From Selenomonadaceae bacterium (GTDB lineage: Bacteria > Bacillota > Negativicutes > Selenomonadales > Selenomonadaceae): a stretch of DNA of 40,659 bases. Position 1 is the stretch's first letter. Each line of letters starts with the position of its first letter. The notes beneath the pieces were generated by a model that was not told where the DNA came from, searched no databases, and was given only the letters and a program-made list of their open reading frames with translations. Below are positions 1 to 7,460 of this stretch, one piece after another. The stretch lies in NCBI GenBank assembly GCA_017470715.1, contig JAFUYE010000135.1, forward strand, positions 1 through 40,659, written 5' to 3'. A program made the position numbers and the translations under genes.

Positions 1-4
1 CTAT

Positions 5-75
5 GCTAAGATGTTTGTAACTCATGGTATTTCCTGCCTTTTTGAATTACAAACATTTTAGCAGGATACCGTGAG
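5..75. repeat. Interleaved inverted repeats (pseudoknot-like)
   Basis: Arm A (5-20) is the reverse complement of 47-62 with one G-T type mismatch. Arm B (21-37) is the reverse complement of 61-75 with one mismatch and a 2-base gap. The order is A-B-A'-B', so the two stems cross and cannot both form as a simple hairpin; an H-type pseudoknot would satisfy both. The window edge may cut the element. Its nature (mobile-element end or structured RNA) is unknown. Confidence 0.5.
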
Positions 76-108
76 TTTTTCATCTGTTGCACTTGGATTG
101 TACATTCG

Positions 109-152
109 CGCAAGCAAAGAAAGTAACATCTAAAAAGCCGAATCGAAGAAAC
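109..152. repeat. Degraded copy of the 31.7-kb hairpin repeat element
   Basis: The words GCAAGCAAAGAAA and GCCGAATCGAAG occur here in the same order as in the element near 31764-31820. Neither lies in a gene. I read this as the eroded end of a dispersed repeat; only two copies are visible in the window. Confidence 0.4.
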
Positions 153-178
153 AATCCCCGTAATTTGTAACGGATTTA

Positions 179-240
179 TTTACCACGTCAGACACGTGTA
201 CGCGCTGAATATTGTCAGGATTAAAATTTCGCACAGCAAG
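179..240. repeat. Second copy of the DUF401 gene 3' end
   Basis: About 60 bases repeat 313-374 with two mismatches, at an offset of 134 bp. On the minus strand both copies end with the same 19-codon hydrophobic tail and a TAA stop. Between them, 240-258 is a perfect 9-bp palindrome (GTTACTTTT-A-AAAAGTAAC). The copy nearer the window edge has no gene body in front of it, so it is taken as a duplicated remnant and not as a coding sequence. Confidence 0.6.
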
Positions 241-313
241 TTACTTTTAAAAAGTAACCAAACAGTTTGGGCAACGAATTCGCCCTTCAAGCGCAGACAC
301 CGAAAAAAATTTT

Positions 314-1531
314 TTACCACGTCAGCCACGTGTACGCGCTGAATATTGTCAGGATTAAAATTTCGCACAACAACACGGGCTTTAACGTCTTGAGCAAGTC
401 CGCTTTGAAATAATCAATCGTCACGATTAAACAAACGTGTGTCGGGGTCAGCATTTGTCCCGCGACGCCGAACGCCATCGCCACGCCCGCAAGATTTAAA
501 TCGCCCGTGCCCATTGCCGCGACTATCGGCATTACAATCGCGACGTGTCCTTGACTCATGCCCGTCAAAATTCCGATTATCAGCGACACGCAAGCGATTA
601 TCACGGGGATTGGCAACGGCGACGCTTGAAACGCCGCGACAATTTCGTTGAGCACGTCCGTCACGCTCAGCAGCTGAATGAAATATAAAATGCAACAAAT
701 GTTCAGCGACATTTTCCAATCGAACGCGCCGAAAAAAATTTCTCGCACACCGACGGGACGTTTCACAAGCGCAAGCACAAATACAAGTCCGACGACGATT
801 AATCCCGTTGCCGTCGACGCGTTAAGCCCGCCAAAAACGACGACCGCGAATACCGCAATCACCGGCAAAAGTGCAAGCAATAATCCGTTGCGTTCGTGAC
901 GAATTTCAGCCGCCGTCTCGGAAATTTTTTGCTCGTGCGGAATTTTTATCGGGCGAATCAAAATCAGCCAACCGACTGCGAACGCCAAAATCGTCACCCA
1001 GCAAAGATGACTGATAAACGCGCCGAATGTCACGCCCGCGATTGAGCAAGCCATAATCATGCCGGGGATTATCGGGCTTGAAAACTCGAACAGGTGACGG
1101 AACCAAAAATTTATTGCGGCTTTGTGTTCGGGCGACAAATTTATTTTCGTGCTCAATTCCTCGACAATCGGCGCGGAAAATCTTGCTCCGCCGACCGACG
1201 GCAACAATCCCAAAAACGCGGGCATTGCCGCCAATAAAATTTTCACGTCAGAAAAATTTCGTCGCAGGGCTTTGACCATGTCGGTGAGCGCGCCGCTCAA
1301 TCGCAATTCGATTTCCAAACACATGACGAAATACAGCGCAAAAATTATGTCGTAAGTTCGCGGCAGACTGAACGTTTCGTAAAATGCCTGCAACAAAGCA
1401 AGCGGGCTTGCTGAACGCAACGCCCAAATAAAAATTCCGCTCGCCAACATGCACGCGCCGATTGGAATTTTGAACCGCAACAGCACGATAATTATTGCCA
1501 GCGCAATCGTCAGCAATAAAAAAATATTCAC
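314..1531 (-). CDS. DUF401 family integral membrane protein
   Basis: Very hydrophobic protein of 405 residues with about ten predicted membrane spans. The segments SVGGARFSAPIVEE and INFWFRHLFEFSSPIIPG match the DUF401 (AF0261-like) family of putative permeases; the substrate is unknown. The start is taken at GTG 1531 because an AAGGAAG ribosome site lies 7 bases upstream and a TTGACG-N17-TACAAT promoter sits at 1566-1594. The upstream ATG at 1594 would lie inside the -35 box. The length then fits the family (about 400 residues). The last 19 codons are duplicated downstream (179-240). The gene follows the flagellin-1 terminator and appears to be transcribed alone. Family is fairly sure; function is not. 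Confidence 0.8.
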   Translation of the reverse strand: MNIFLLLTIALAIIIVLLRFKIPIGACMLASGIFIWALRSASPLALLQAFYETFSLPRTYDIIFALYFVMCLEIELRLSGALTDMVKALRRNFSDVKILLAAMPAFLGLLPSVGGARFSAPIVEELSTKINLSPEHKAAINFWFRHLFEFSSPIIPGMIMACSIAGVTFGAFISHLCWVTILAFAVGWLILIRPIKIPHEQKISETAAEIRHERNGLLLALLPVIAVFAVVVFGGLNASTATGLIVVGLVFVLALVKRPVGVREIFFGAFDWKMSLNICCILYFIQLLSVTDVLNEIVAAFQASPLPIPVIIACVSLIIGILTGMSQGHVAIVMPIVAAMGTGDLNLAGVAMAFGVAGQMLTPTHVCLIVTIDYFKADLLKTLKPVLLCEILILTIFSAYTWLTW

Positions 1532-1565
1532 GTCAAGACTTCCTTGCCAAAAATTTTTCACGACG

Positions 1566-1594
1566 ATTGTAGCGACAAAAATTTTTCGCGTCAA
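1566..1594 (-). promoter_or_regulatory. Sigma-A type promoter of the DUF401 gene
   Basis: Read on the minus strand: TTGACG (1594-1589), a 17-base spacer, TACAAT (1571-1566). It starts two bases beyond the U-tract of the flagellin-1 terminator and predicts a leader of roughly 28 bases before GTG 1531. Confidence 0.75.
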
Positions 1595-1596
1595 TC

Positions 1597-1624
1597 AAAA
1601 AAGACGCCGACATTTGTCGACGCC
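1597..1624 (-). terminator. Intrinsic terminator of flagellin gene 1
   Basis: On the minus strand a 10-base stem (1624-1615 with 1612-1603, two G-U pairs) closes a very short loop and is followed by six U residues (1602-1597). It lies 28 bases past the flagellin stop codon. Confidence 0.8.
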
Positions 1625-1651
1625 CGAAAGTTTTATTTGAGCGCAAAATTT

Positions 1652-3172
1652 TCATGACAGCAAACCGAGTACGGACGACGTGTCTTGATTCGCTTGTGCC
1701 AACATCGCTTGAGCCGCCTGAAGTAAAACGTTGTCTTTGGTGTAATTTGTCATTTCGCGAGCCATATCCGCATCGCGTATCGTTGATTCGGACGATTGAA
1801 CATTTTCGGTCGACGTGGTGAGATTCGCCGCCGTGTATTCGAGGCGGGCTTCCATTGCGCCGATTGAAGTCATCTGGTCGAGTGCGGAATTTATCGCGTT
1901 GTCGAAAGCAGGAATAGCGGCAAGAGCGGCATCGCGTGTCGAAATGCTCAGTTTCGTCCCGTCCGTATTTTTTATGCCGAGAGCCACCGAACGCATGTCG
2001 CGAAGTCCGACTGCCATCGATTGATTTGCTCCCGCGCCGACATGAAAACTCATGGCAGTTGATTTCGGGGCGGCAAGACCGTTTTTGACATCGTAAGGCA
2101 AAGGACCGTTTTGCGCGTACTGAATAATCGTGAACTGATTCAAAACTCTGGTTGGTTGTTCTTTTATGTTGCCGCTCGAATCCATTATTATGTAACTGAC
2201 GCCGGTAAGTTGCTCGTCAAATCTTTCGCTTTCTGAAGTAATCGCAATGCCGGACATTTTACCGGGTGAGTAAAGCAAATGCCCCGACGGGTCGTTGACA
2301 CCGCCGTCGTATTCGATTGCTCCTCTGCCGCCGTGCATAGTAGAACCGCCAAGTACTGCGCCGTGAGGAAAGCTGAAGAATGTGTCGGCGTATTTGTCTG
2401 TCCCGTAAACTCCAGCAGGCATCAAACCACCTCCCGCGCTTGTGCCATTAATATAAATAACATGATTTGAACCGGTGGAAAGGTATCCGGCACCGCCGAG
2501 AAGAGCCAACAGAGAATAATTATCTACGCAACCCGTCATAATAATAGTTTTGCCACCCATGACAAAAGTTGATTTGAACAGATCGCCTTTTTCAATTCCG
2601 ATGGATTCGCCTGTCATCCACGTCGGCTTGTCGTTCATGTATACGGCCTCCCATGCATGAGGACGTGGGCTAGAAAATTCGCTGATTATTTGGTCGTTGT
2701 GCAGATAGGGATTGAAAAAGACGCTTCTCGTGAAGACGTTCGCACTGCTCATCCTGCCGTTGACGAGCTGTTTTCCGTTGAACGTGACAAGGGCGTTGTC
2801 GTCAATCTGGTCGATGAATTGGTCAACTTCCTTTTGCATGATTCGGCGGTCTTCGTCGGTATTTGAATCGTTCGCCGAATCAATCGCTTTTTGCTTGAGC
2901 GTACGCAACGTGTCGACGATGTTGGCTACGGCTCCTTCGGCGGTACGCATCATCGCCATATCGTTTTGCGTGTTTTGATTCGCTTGGTCGAGCGAACGAA
3001 TTTTTTCGCGCATTCGTTCGGAAATGCTGTAAGCCGACGCGTTGTCCGCCGCCGAATTGATTTTTTCGCCCGTGGCAACTTTGCGCAAGTTTTTCTGAAC
3101 GGCACCGGCATTTTTGCCGAGAGTGTTTAGCGTGCGAATTGCGCCGAGATTATTTTTCACCTTCATCGACAT
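1652..3172 (-). CDS. fliC: Flagellin 1
   Basis: Flagellar filament subunit of 506 residues, exported by the flagellar type III system. Residues 1 to about 138 form the conserved N-terminal D0/D1 helices (KINSAADNASAYSISERMR, then ANDSNTDEDRRIMQKEVDQF). Residues about 420-506 form the C-terminal D1/D0 helices (MEARLEYTAANLTTSTENVQ, DADMAREMTNYTKDN) and end in GLLS. The middle is a large variable, surface-exposed region unrelated in detail to flagellin 2. An AAGGAGG site lies 7-8 bases before ATG 3172. The gene has its own promoter (3216-3244) and terminator (1597-1624). Its ends are almost identical to those of the broken flagellin at 5691-7249 while the centres differ, suggesting past gene conversion. 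Confidence 0.95.
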   Translation of the reverse strand: MSMKVKNNLGAIRTLNTLGKNAGAVQKNLRKVATGEKINSAADNASAYSISERMREKIRSLDQANQNTQNDMAMMRTAEGAVANIVDTLRTLKQKAIDSANDSNTDEDRRIMQKEVDQFIDQIDDNALVTFNGKQLVNGRMSSANVFTRSVFFNPYLHNDQIISEFSSPRPHAWEAVYMNDKPTWMTGESIGIEKGDLFKSTFVMGGKTIIMTGCVDNYSLLALLGGAGYLSTGSNHVIYINGTSAGGGLMPAGVYGTDKYADTFFSFPHGAVLGGSTMHGGRGAIEYDGGVNDPSGHLLYSPGKMSGIAITSESERFDEQLTGVSYIIMDSSGNIKEQPTRVLNQFTIIQYAQNGPLPYDVKNGLAAPKSTAMSFHVGAGANQSMAVGLRDMRSVALGIKNTDGTKLSISTRDAALAAIPAFDNAINSALDQMTSIGAMEARLEYTAANLTTSTENVQSSESTIRDADMAREMTNYTKDNVLLQAAQAMLAQANQDTSSVLGLLS

Positions 3173-3215
3173 AAAAATTCCTCCTTGAAAAAACGTCCCG
3201 TTGTTGTTGATAAAT

Positions 3216-3244
3216 ATTTTAGCGACGAAATCTTTTCACGTCAA
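3216..3244 (-). promoter_or_regulatory. Sigma-A type promoter of flagellin gene 1
   Basis: Minus strand: TTGACG (3244-3239), a 17-base spacer, TAAAAT (3221-3216). It directly abuts the U-tract of the flagellin-2 terminator. It resembles a housekeeping promoter, not the sigma-28 form often seen at flagellin genes. The leader is about 37 bases. Confidence 0.75.
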
Positions 3245-3275
3245 CAAAAAAGACGCCGACTTTCTTGTCGACGCC
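3245..3275 (-). terminator. Intrinsic terminator of flagellin gene 2
   Basis: Nine-base stem (3275-3267 with 3260-3252), six-base loop, then a U-rich tract on the minus strand. The sequence is nearly the same as the flagellin-1 terminator. Confidence 0.8.
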
Positions 3276-3296
3276 GTAAAAATTTCAATTTGTGAA

Positions 3297-4592
3297 TCAC
3301 CTGAGCAGAGCCAAAACGTTTTCGGGTTCTTGAACTGCCTGAGCAAGCATTGCCTGCGACGTTTGAGCCAGCAGATTGTCCCGCGTGTAGTTGGTCATTT
3401 CGCGAGCCATATCGGAATCTCTCATGCCCGATTCGGATGATTTGTCGTTGGTGAAAGATGTCGTCAAATTTTCTGCGGTGTAGTCCAATCGCGAAATGAG
3501 CGCGCCGAGTGACGCCTGTTGATCGGCAACTTTTTTTATCGCGTTGTCGATAACGCTGATTGCGGCGTTGGCGTCGTCTTTGGTTGCCACGCTTAAATAG
3601 TTGTCGGAACCTTTCAAGCCCAACGCGGAGGCACGCATATCCGTTAAACTGATTCGCGTTGCGACGTTCGCTTCTGCGCCGACTTGGAAGTTCAGCGAAT
3701 TGTCTGCCGTTTGATTTTCGCCGCGCACAATTTCGTTAAACTGATTCAAAGCCGCGTTGGCGGAAGTGCGTATGTTGCCGGCCTTATCGGTTATGCTCAC
3801 AGTGAAACCGGCAAGTTGGTCTTTGACGCCGCTGTCGTTCGCCGTGATCGTTATACCTTCGGTTTTGTCGGGCGTGTACACGTCGAGATTGTATTTGTCG
3901 GTACCCGCCGTTGCGTCTGCCGCAACATCTGCCGCGGTGACGGTGCCGGGCGTCTCCAATAAAGCTTTCAGAGTGGTGCCGTCAGCGTCGCCCGTGGTTG
4001 TGGAAGTTTTGCCGTTGACAACCCACGAAACTTGATATTTGTCGTCGCTTGTTATGCCGAGCGAATCGCCCGCACGGTTTTTCAAATCGGAAAGAATGTC
4101 ACCGACTGAAGTACCCGTGTCGAGTGCTTGATTGAGCAAAATCGTTTTCGTTGCCGTTGCCGCGTGATTTTTGGTGTTGTCAATCAAATATTTGCCGTTG
4201 AACGTGACAAGGGCGTTGTCGTCGACTTGATCAATCAGTTGATTAACTTCTTTTTGCAACGTCTTGCGGTCTTCGTCGGTATTTGAATCGTTGGCGGCAT
4301 TGATGGCTTTTTCCTTGAGGGAACGGAGCGTCTCGGTGATTGTGTCGACGGCCTGACTTGCCGTAAGAACCATGCTGTGACCGTTTTGGGTGTTGCGGTG
4401 TGCCTGTTCGAGTGAACGAATTCGGTTGCGCATTCTCTCGGTGATGGAGTATGCCGCAGAATCGTCCTGCGCGCTGTTGATTTTTTCACCGGTTGCAACT
4501 TTCATGAAGTCTTTTTGCGCTCTGGTATGGTTGGCGTTCATGACGTTGTAACTTCGTAGCGCGTTCATGTTGTTCCTTATAGCCATTGACAT
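3297..4592 (-). CDS. fliC: Flagellin 2
   Basis: Second intact flagellin, 431 residues. The N-terminal D0/D1 part (MSMAIRNNMNALRSYN, KINSAQDDSAAYSITERMR) and the C-terminal part (ISRLDYTAENLTTSFTND, DSDMAREMTNYTRDN, ending LALLR) are conserved but clearly diverged from flagellin 1. The centre (about residues 140-340) is shorter, rich in Thr, Ala and Asp, and unlike that of flagellin 1. ATG 4592 has an AGGAGG site at 8 bases, and a second identical site 14 bases further upstream. Transcription may start upstream of or within the 112-base gap behind the carbonic anhydrase gene, where I see no clean promoter. It ends at its own terminator. Confidence 0.95.
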   Translation of the reverse strand: MSMAIRNNMNALRSYNVMNANHTRAQKDFMKVATGEKINSAQDDSAAYSITERMRNRIRSLEQAHRNTQNGHSMVLTASQAVDTITETLRSLKEKAINAANDSNTDEDRKTLQKEVNQLIDQVDDNALVTFNGKYLIDNTKNHAATATKTILLNQALDTGTSVGDILSDLKNRAGDSLGITSDDKYQVSWVVNGKTSTTTGDADGTTLKALLETPGTVTAADVAADATAGTDKYNLDVYTPDKTEGITITANDSGVKDQLAGFTVSITDKAGNIRTSANAALNQFNEIVRGENQTADNSLNFQVGAEANVATRISLTDMRASALGLKGSDNYLSVATKDDANAAISVIDNAIKKVADQQASLGALISRLDYTAENLTTSFTNDKSSESGMRDSDMAREMTNYTRDNLLAQTSQAMLAQAVQEPENVLALLR

Positions 4593-4621
4593 TTGTTATT
4601 CCTCCTTGAGTTGTCCTCCTT
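4593..4621 (-). promoter_or_regulatory. Tandem Shine-Dalgarno sites before flagellin 2
   Basis: AAGGAGG occurs twice on the minus strand, at 4607-4601 (8 bases from ATG 4592) and at 4621-4615. The outer copy has no start codon at normal spacing. It may be a standby site or the relic of a duplicated leader. Confidence 0.6.
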
Positions 4622-4704
4622 GATCTGCGAATTTTTTGCCGGCGAACAAAATTGATTCGGTTGTTCTGTCCGGCGTTGTCGTCGTTCACTCGACCTTACG
4701 AAGT

Positions 4705-5262
4705 TTACTCGCGGTCAAGCAACTCCAATTTGCCGCTTCTGGGGTGGAACATCAAGCCGTGAACTTTGACATCTTTGGGGATAAGCGGATTTTCGCGGAG
4801 CTGTTTGACGACTTCCTTGACGTTTTCTTCGGGGTGTTGGAAACTGTCTGCCCACTCGACGAGTTCTTTTTCAACCATCTTGATTGCGTCGGGCGACACG
4901 CCGCGTGAAATCATTGCCTTCGTCAAGCTTTCGGAAGTTGTTTTCGCCATGCCGCATTCGTGGTGACCGATAACGGCAATTTCTTGCACGCCGAGTTCGT
5001 AAATGCAAACGAGCAAACTTCTGACTGTCGCGTCGAAAACGCCCGTCAAGACGTTGCCCGCCTGTTTGATGATTTTCACGTCGCCGCGAGTGAGTCCGAG
5101 TGCGGGTTCCAAAAAGTTGACAAGCCGCGTGTCCATGCACGTGACGATTGCCAAATGTTTTTTCGGCAACTTGCTTGCGTGATGATCTTCGTTCGTGTAG
5201 TCAACCGGCGGATTGGCGCAGAACTTTTCATTTACCTGAAGCATTTCGTCAAGTACCGACAT
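4705..5262 (-). CDS. Beta-class carbonic anhydrase
   Basis: Interconverts CO2 and bicarbonate in the cytoplasm; bicarbonate is a substrate for carboxylation reactions such as those of the succinate pathway. The protein has 185 residues, as in the short bacterial beta class. Zinc ligands are visible as C42 (CMDTR, with D44 and R46 forming the Asp-Arg dyad), H100 and C103 (GHHECG). AAGGAGG lies 9 bases before ATG 5262. The gene stands between the flagellin genes on the same strand with no terminator before flagellin 2, so readthrough is possible. The upstream gap is filled by a heptamer repeat hairpin (5324-5395). All key residues are present. Confidence 0.93.
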   Translation of the reverse strand: MSVLDEMLQVNEKFCANPPVDYTNEDHHASKLPKKHLAIVTCMDTRLVNFLEPALGLTRGDVKIIKQAGNVLTGVFDATVRSLLVCIYELGVQEIAVIGHHECGMAKTTSESLTKAMISRGVSPDAIKMVEKELVEWADSFQHPEENVKEVVKQLRENPLIPKDVKVHGLMFHPRSGKLELLDRE

Positions 5263-5323
5263 TTAAAAATTACCTCCTTGAAAAACTGTTGAGATTTTTT
5301 ATGTTGACGCCCGCAAGAACTGC

Positions 5324-5395
5324 AATTAGGAATGTGGAATGTGGAATTTGGAATGTGGAATGATTACGCGAATTAATTCCTAATTCCTAATTCCT
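5324..5395. repeat. Heptamer array GGAATGT/AATTAGG, folded back
   Basis: GGAATGT-like 7-mers (AATTAGG, then GGAATGT, GGAATTT, GGAATGT, GGAATGA) are followed by two copies of TAATTCC. The two halves are largely complementary and could form a long A/T-rich hairpin. It fills the gap between the carbonic anhydrase gene and the small acidic gene. Confidence 0.8.
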
Positions 5396-5671
5396 TCACC
5401 TGCGGTGCGCGGCAACCAAAAACAATGCGTCAAGCTCGATAAGCATTCTGTCAATGTCGAAATCAATATTGTTTTCCCAATACTCGAAATCGAATTCGCT
5501 TGTCTTTGTCTCGACGTACAGGCAACGTTCGTCCTCGTCGTCGGTGTCGCCTTCGGATTCGTCGTCGTCATTGTCGTCGCTGTATTTGATGCCGTAAGAA
5601 ACAATTTCGTCGACGTTGATTCGGTCTTCGCCCAATTTGATGAAACGCGGTAAATCTCTCAAGGTAAACAT
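5396..5671 (-). CDS. Small acidic protein, function unknown
   Basis: Ninety-one residues, no family recognised. The N-terminal segment (RDLPRFIKLGEDRINVDEIV) and the C-terminal segment (CLYVETKTSEFDFEYW...) look like a small folded domain. Residues 32-48 between them are almost all Asp, Glu and Ser and are probably a disordered, possibly cation-binding loop. No signal peptide or membrane span. The start is uncertain: GGAG directly abuts ATG 5671, too close for normal initiation, whereas TTG three codons later (5662) has ideal spacing. It begins 19 bases after the broken flagellin and is probably carried on the same transcript. Its stop lies at the edge of the heptamer array. Confidence 0.6.
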   Translation of the reverse strand: MFTLRDLPRFIKLGEDRINVDEIVSYGIKYSDDNDDDESEGDTDDEDERCLYVETKTSEFDFEYWENNIDFDIDRMLIELDALFLVAAHRR

Positions 5672-5690
5672 CTCCTTTTGCGCAAAATTT

Positions 5691-7249
5691 TTATGACAGC
5701 AAACCGAGTACGGATGACGCGTCTTGATTCGCCTGTGCCAACATTGTTTGAGCCGACTGAAGTAAAACGTTGTCTTTCGTGTAATTTGTCATTTCGCGAG
5801 CCATATCCGCATCGCGTATCGTTGATTCGGACGCCTGAACATTTTCGGTCGACGTGGTGAGATTCGACGCCGTGTATTCGAGTCGGGCTTCCATTGCGCC
5901 GATTGAAGTTATTTAGTCGAGTGCGGCATTTATCGCGTTGTCGAAAGCACTGATAGCAACAAGGGCGTCGTCGCGTGTCGAAATGCTGATTCGATTTGTG
6001 CCGCTTGCGTTTTTGAGTCCGAGAGCCGAAGCACGCATATCGCGAAGTCCGACTGCCATTGATTGATTGGCTCCCGCGCCGACGTGAAAGATTGCGGCAC
6101 CGCCCGTCGCTCCGTTTGAACCGTCACCGCCTTTCGAGGCTTTTTGTCCGAGTTGCAAACATTTGAACTTGAGCGCGTTGGTAACGTCTTTTTTGATATT
6201 GCCGCCCGAATCCATGACCGTAATGTTTATGGCGGTGAGTCCGTGTTTTATTTCGGCAACGCCCGTATCGGGGTCGACGTTATTATAATCGTAACCGGAA
6301 GTTATAGCGACGGAACAATGTGCTTATTGCTTACCACAAGCGGTGTGTTCGTGTTGTCAACAAGATAATAATTCGTATAGCCGTCCTCATCAGTGATGCT
6401 GACAGCACCCGCAGAAAAATAATCTAGGTTACCCGAAGAAATCATTCCAATAGGCGGTCTTTCAACAAACGCGTGCGCGATTGAAACTGCGGATCCAATC
6501 CAAGGGAGAATAATATCAACGCCTTTCCCGTAAGAGTAATCTCGTCCAAAGTCGTTGCCTATTCTCCCCACAAGAAATGCTCCCAAAGACTGCTGACCGA
6601 TAGTTTCGGTTCGGGTGTAAGTTTCGCCGTTGATGACGTGAGAAATTTTGATAATGTCGGTTTCCTCAATGCCGAGCTTTGCTGCCGGCTTCTGCTCGTC
6701 TATAAAGGGATACCTGAGTCCCGTCATGGGACTGCTCATTATAGCCGCCAAATCATGTCCTGCGGTACCACCAGACCAGCTTACGCCTTCGCAAACCAAA
6801 ACCGTGCGTGTCCGAACGCTGCTGCTCATGTTGCCGTTGACGAGGAATTTTCCGTTGAAGGTGACAAGCGCGTTGTCGTCAATCTGGTCGATAAATTGGT
6901 CAACTTCCTTTTGCATGATTCGGCGGTCTTCGTCGGTATTTGAATCGTTCGCCGAGTCAATCGCCTTTTGCTTGAGCGTGCGCAACGTGTCGACGATATT
7001 GGCTACGGCACCTTCGGCGGTTCGCATCATTGCCATATCGTTTTGCGTGTTTTGATTCGCTTGGTCGAGTGAACGAATTTTTTCGCGCATTCGTTCGGAA
7101 ATGCTGTAAGCCGAGGCGTCGTCCGCCGCCGAATTGATTTTTTCGCCCGTGGAAACTTTGCGCAAGTTTTTCTGAACGGCACCGGCATTTTTGCCGAGCG
7201 TGTTCAGCGTGCGGATTGCGCCGAGATTATTTTTCACCTTCATCGACAT
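5691..7249 (-). pseudogene. Flagellin 3, mosaic and interrupted
   Basis: Third flagellin copy with a good ribosome site (GGGAGG, 8 bases before ATG 7249) and a strong promoter. Residues 1-138 differ from flagellin 1 at only about four positions, and the C-terminal 67 codons (5691-5894) are also nearly identical. The reading frame is lost near 6302-6330. The second frame then runs in homologous flagellin sequence (AITSGYDYNN... then ITVMDSGGNIKK) to an in-frame TAA at 5913-5915, where flagellin 1 has CAG. The centre is unrelated to flagellin 1. The block before the frame break (AVSITDEDGY) and one after it (INITVMDSGGN) look like the same structural element twice, which suggests a recombination joint. 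As it stands it can yield only a truncated N-terminal product; it could serve as a silent donor for gene conversion. Confidence 0.85.
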
Positions 7250-7305
7250 AAAAATTCCTCCCTGAACTGCCTAGATTCGACAAAAATCCCTGATGTGTCA
7301 AAAGA

Positions 7306-7334
7306 ATTTTAAAATCTTTTCGCCACGCTGTCAA
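7306..7334 (-). promoter_or_regulatory. Strong sigma-A type promoter before flagellin 3
   Basis: Minus strand: TTGACA (7334-7329), a 17-base spacer, TAAAAT (7311-7306). Predicted leader of about 50 bases to ATG 7249. The promoter is intact although the gene is broken. Confidence 0.75.
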
Positions 7335-7410
7335 CGCGCCGTTTGATTGCCGGCAAAATTTTTTTTCGCGTCGGCTTTAAAAGTGACGCAACAGTTGCCG
7401 TTCCGTTTGA

Positions 7411-7439
7411 TTGACAGTAAAAATTTTTTCGGGCATAAT
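7411..7439 (+). promoter_or_regulatory. Promoter of obgE
   Basis: TTGACA (7411-7416), a 17-base spacer, CATAAT (7434-7439). The start point would fall just at the GGAGG ribosome site, so the leader is very short. It is divergent from the flagellin-3 promoter. Confidence 0.65.
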
Positions 7440-7460
7440 TTTTTCGGAGGTTGAAGCCAA

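Noticed and set aside
180-368. Short minus-strand reading frame of 62 codons overlapping the permease 3' end
   Set aside because: It is produced by the duplicated gene end and intergenic repeat; it has no ribosome site and no independent protein signature.
1532-1594. N-terminal extension of the DUF401 protein to ATG 1594
   Set aside because: The ATG lies within the -35 box of a strong promoter and has no ribosome site, while GTG 1531 has both correct spacing and the right protein length.
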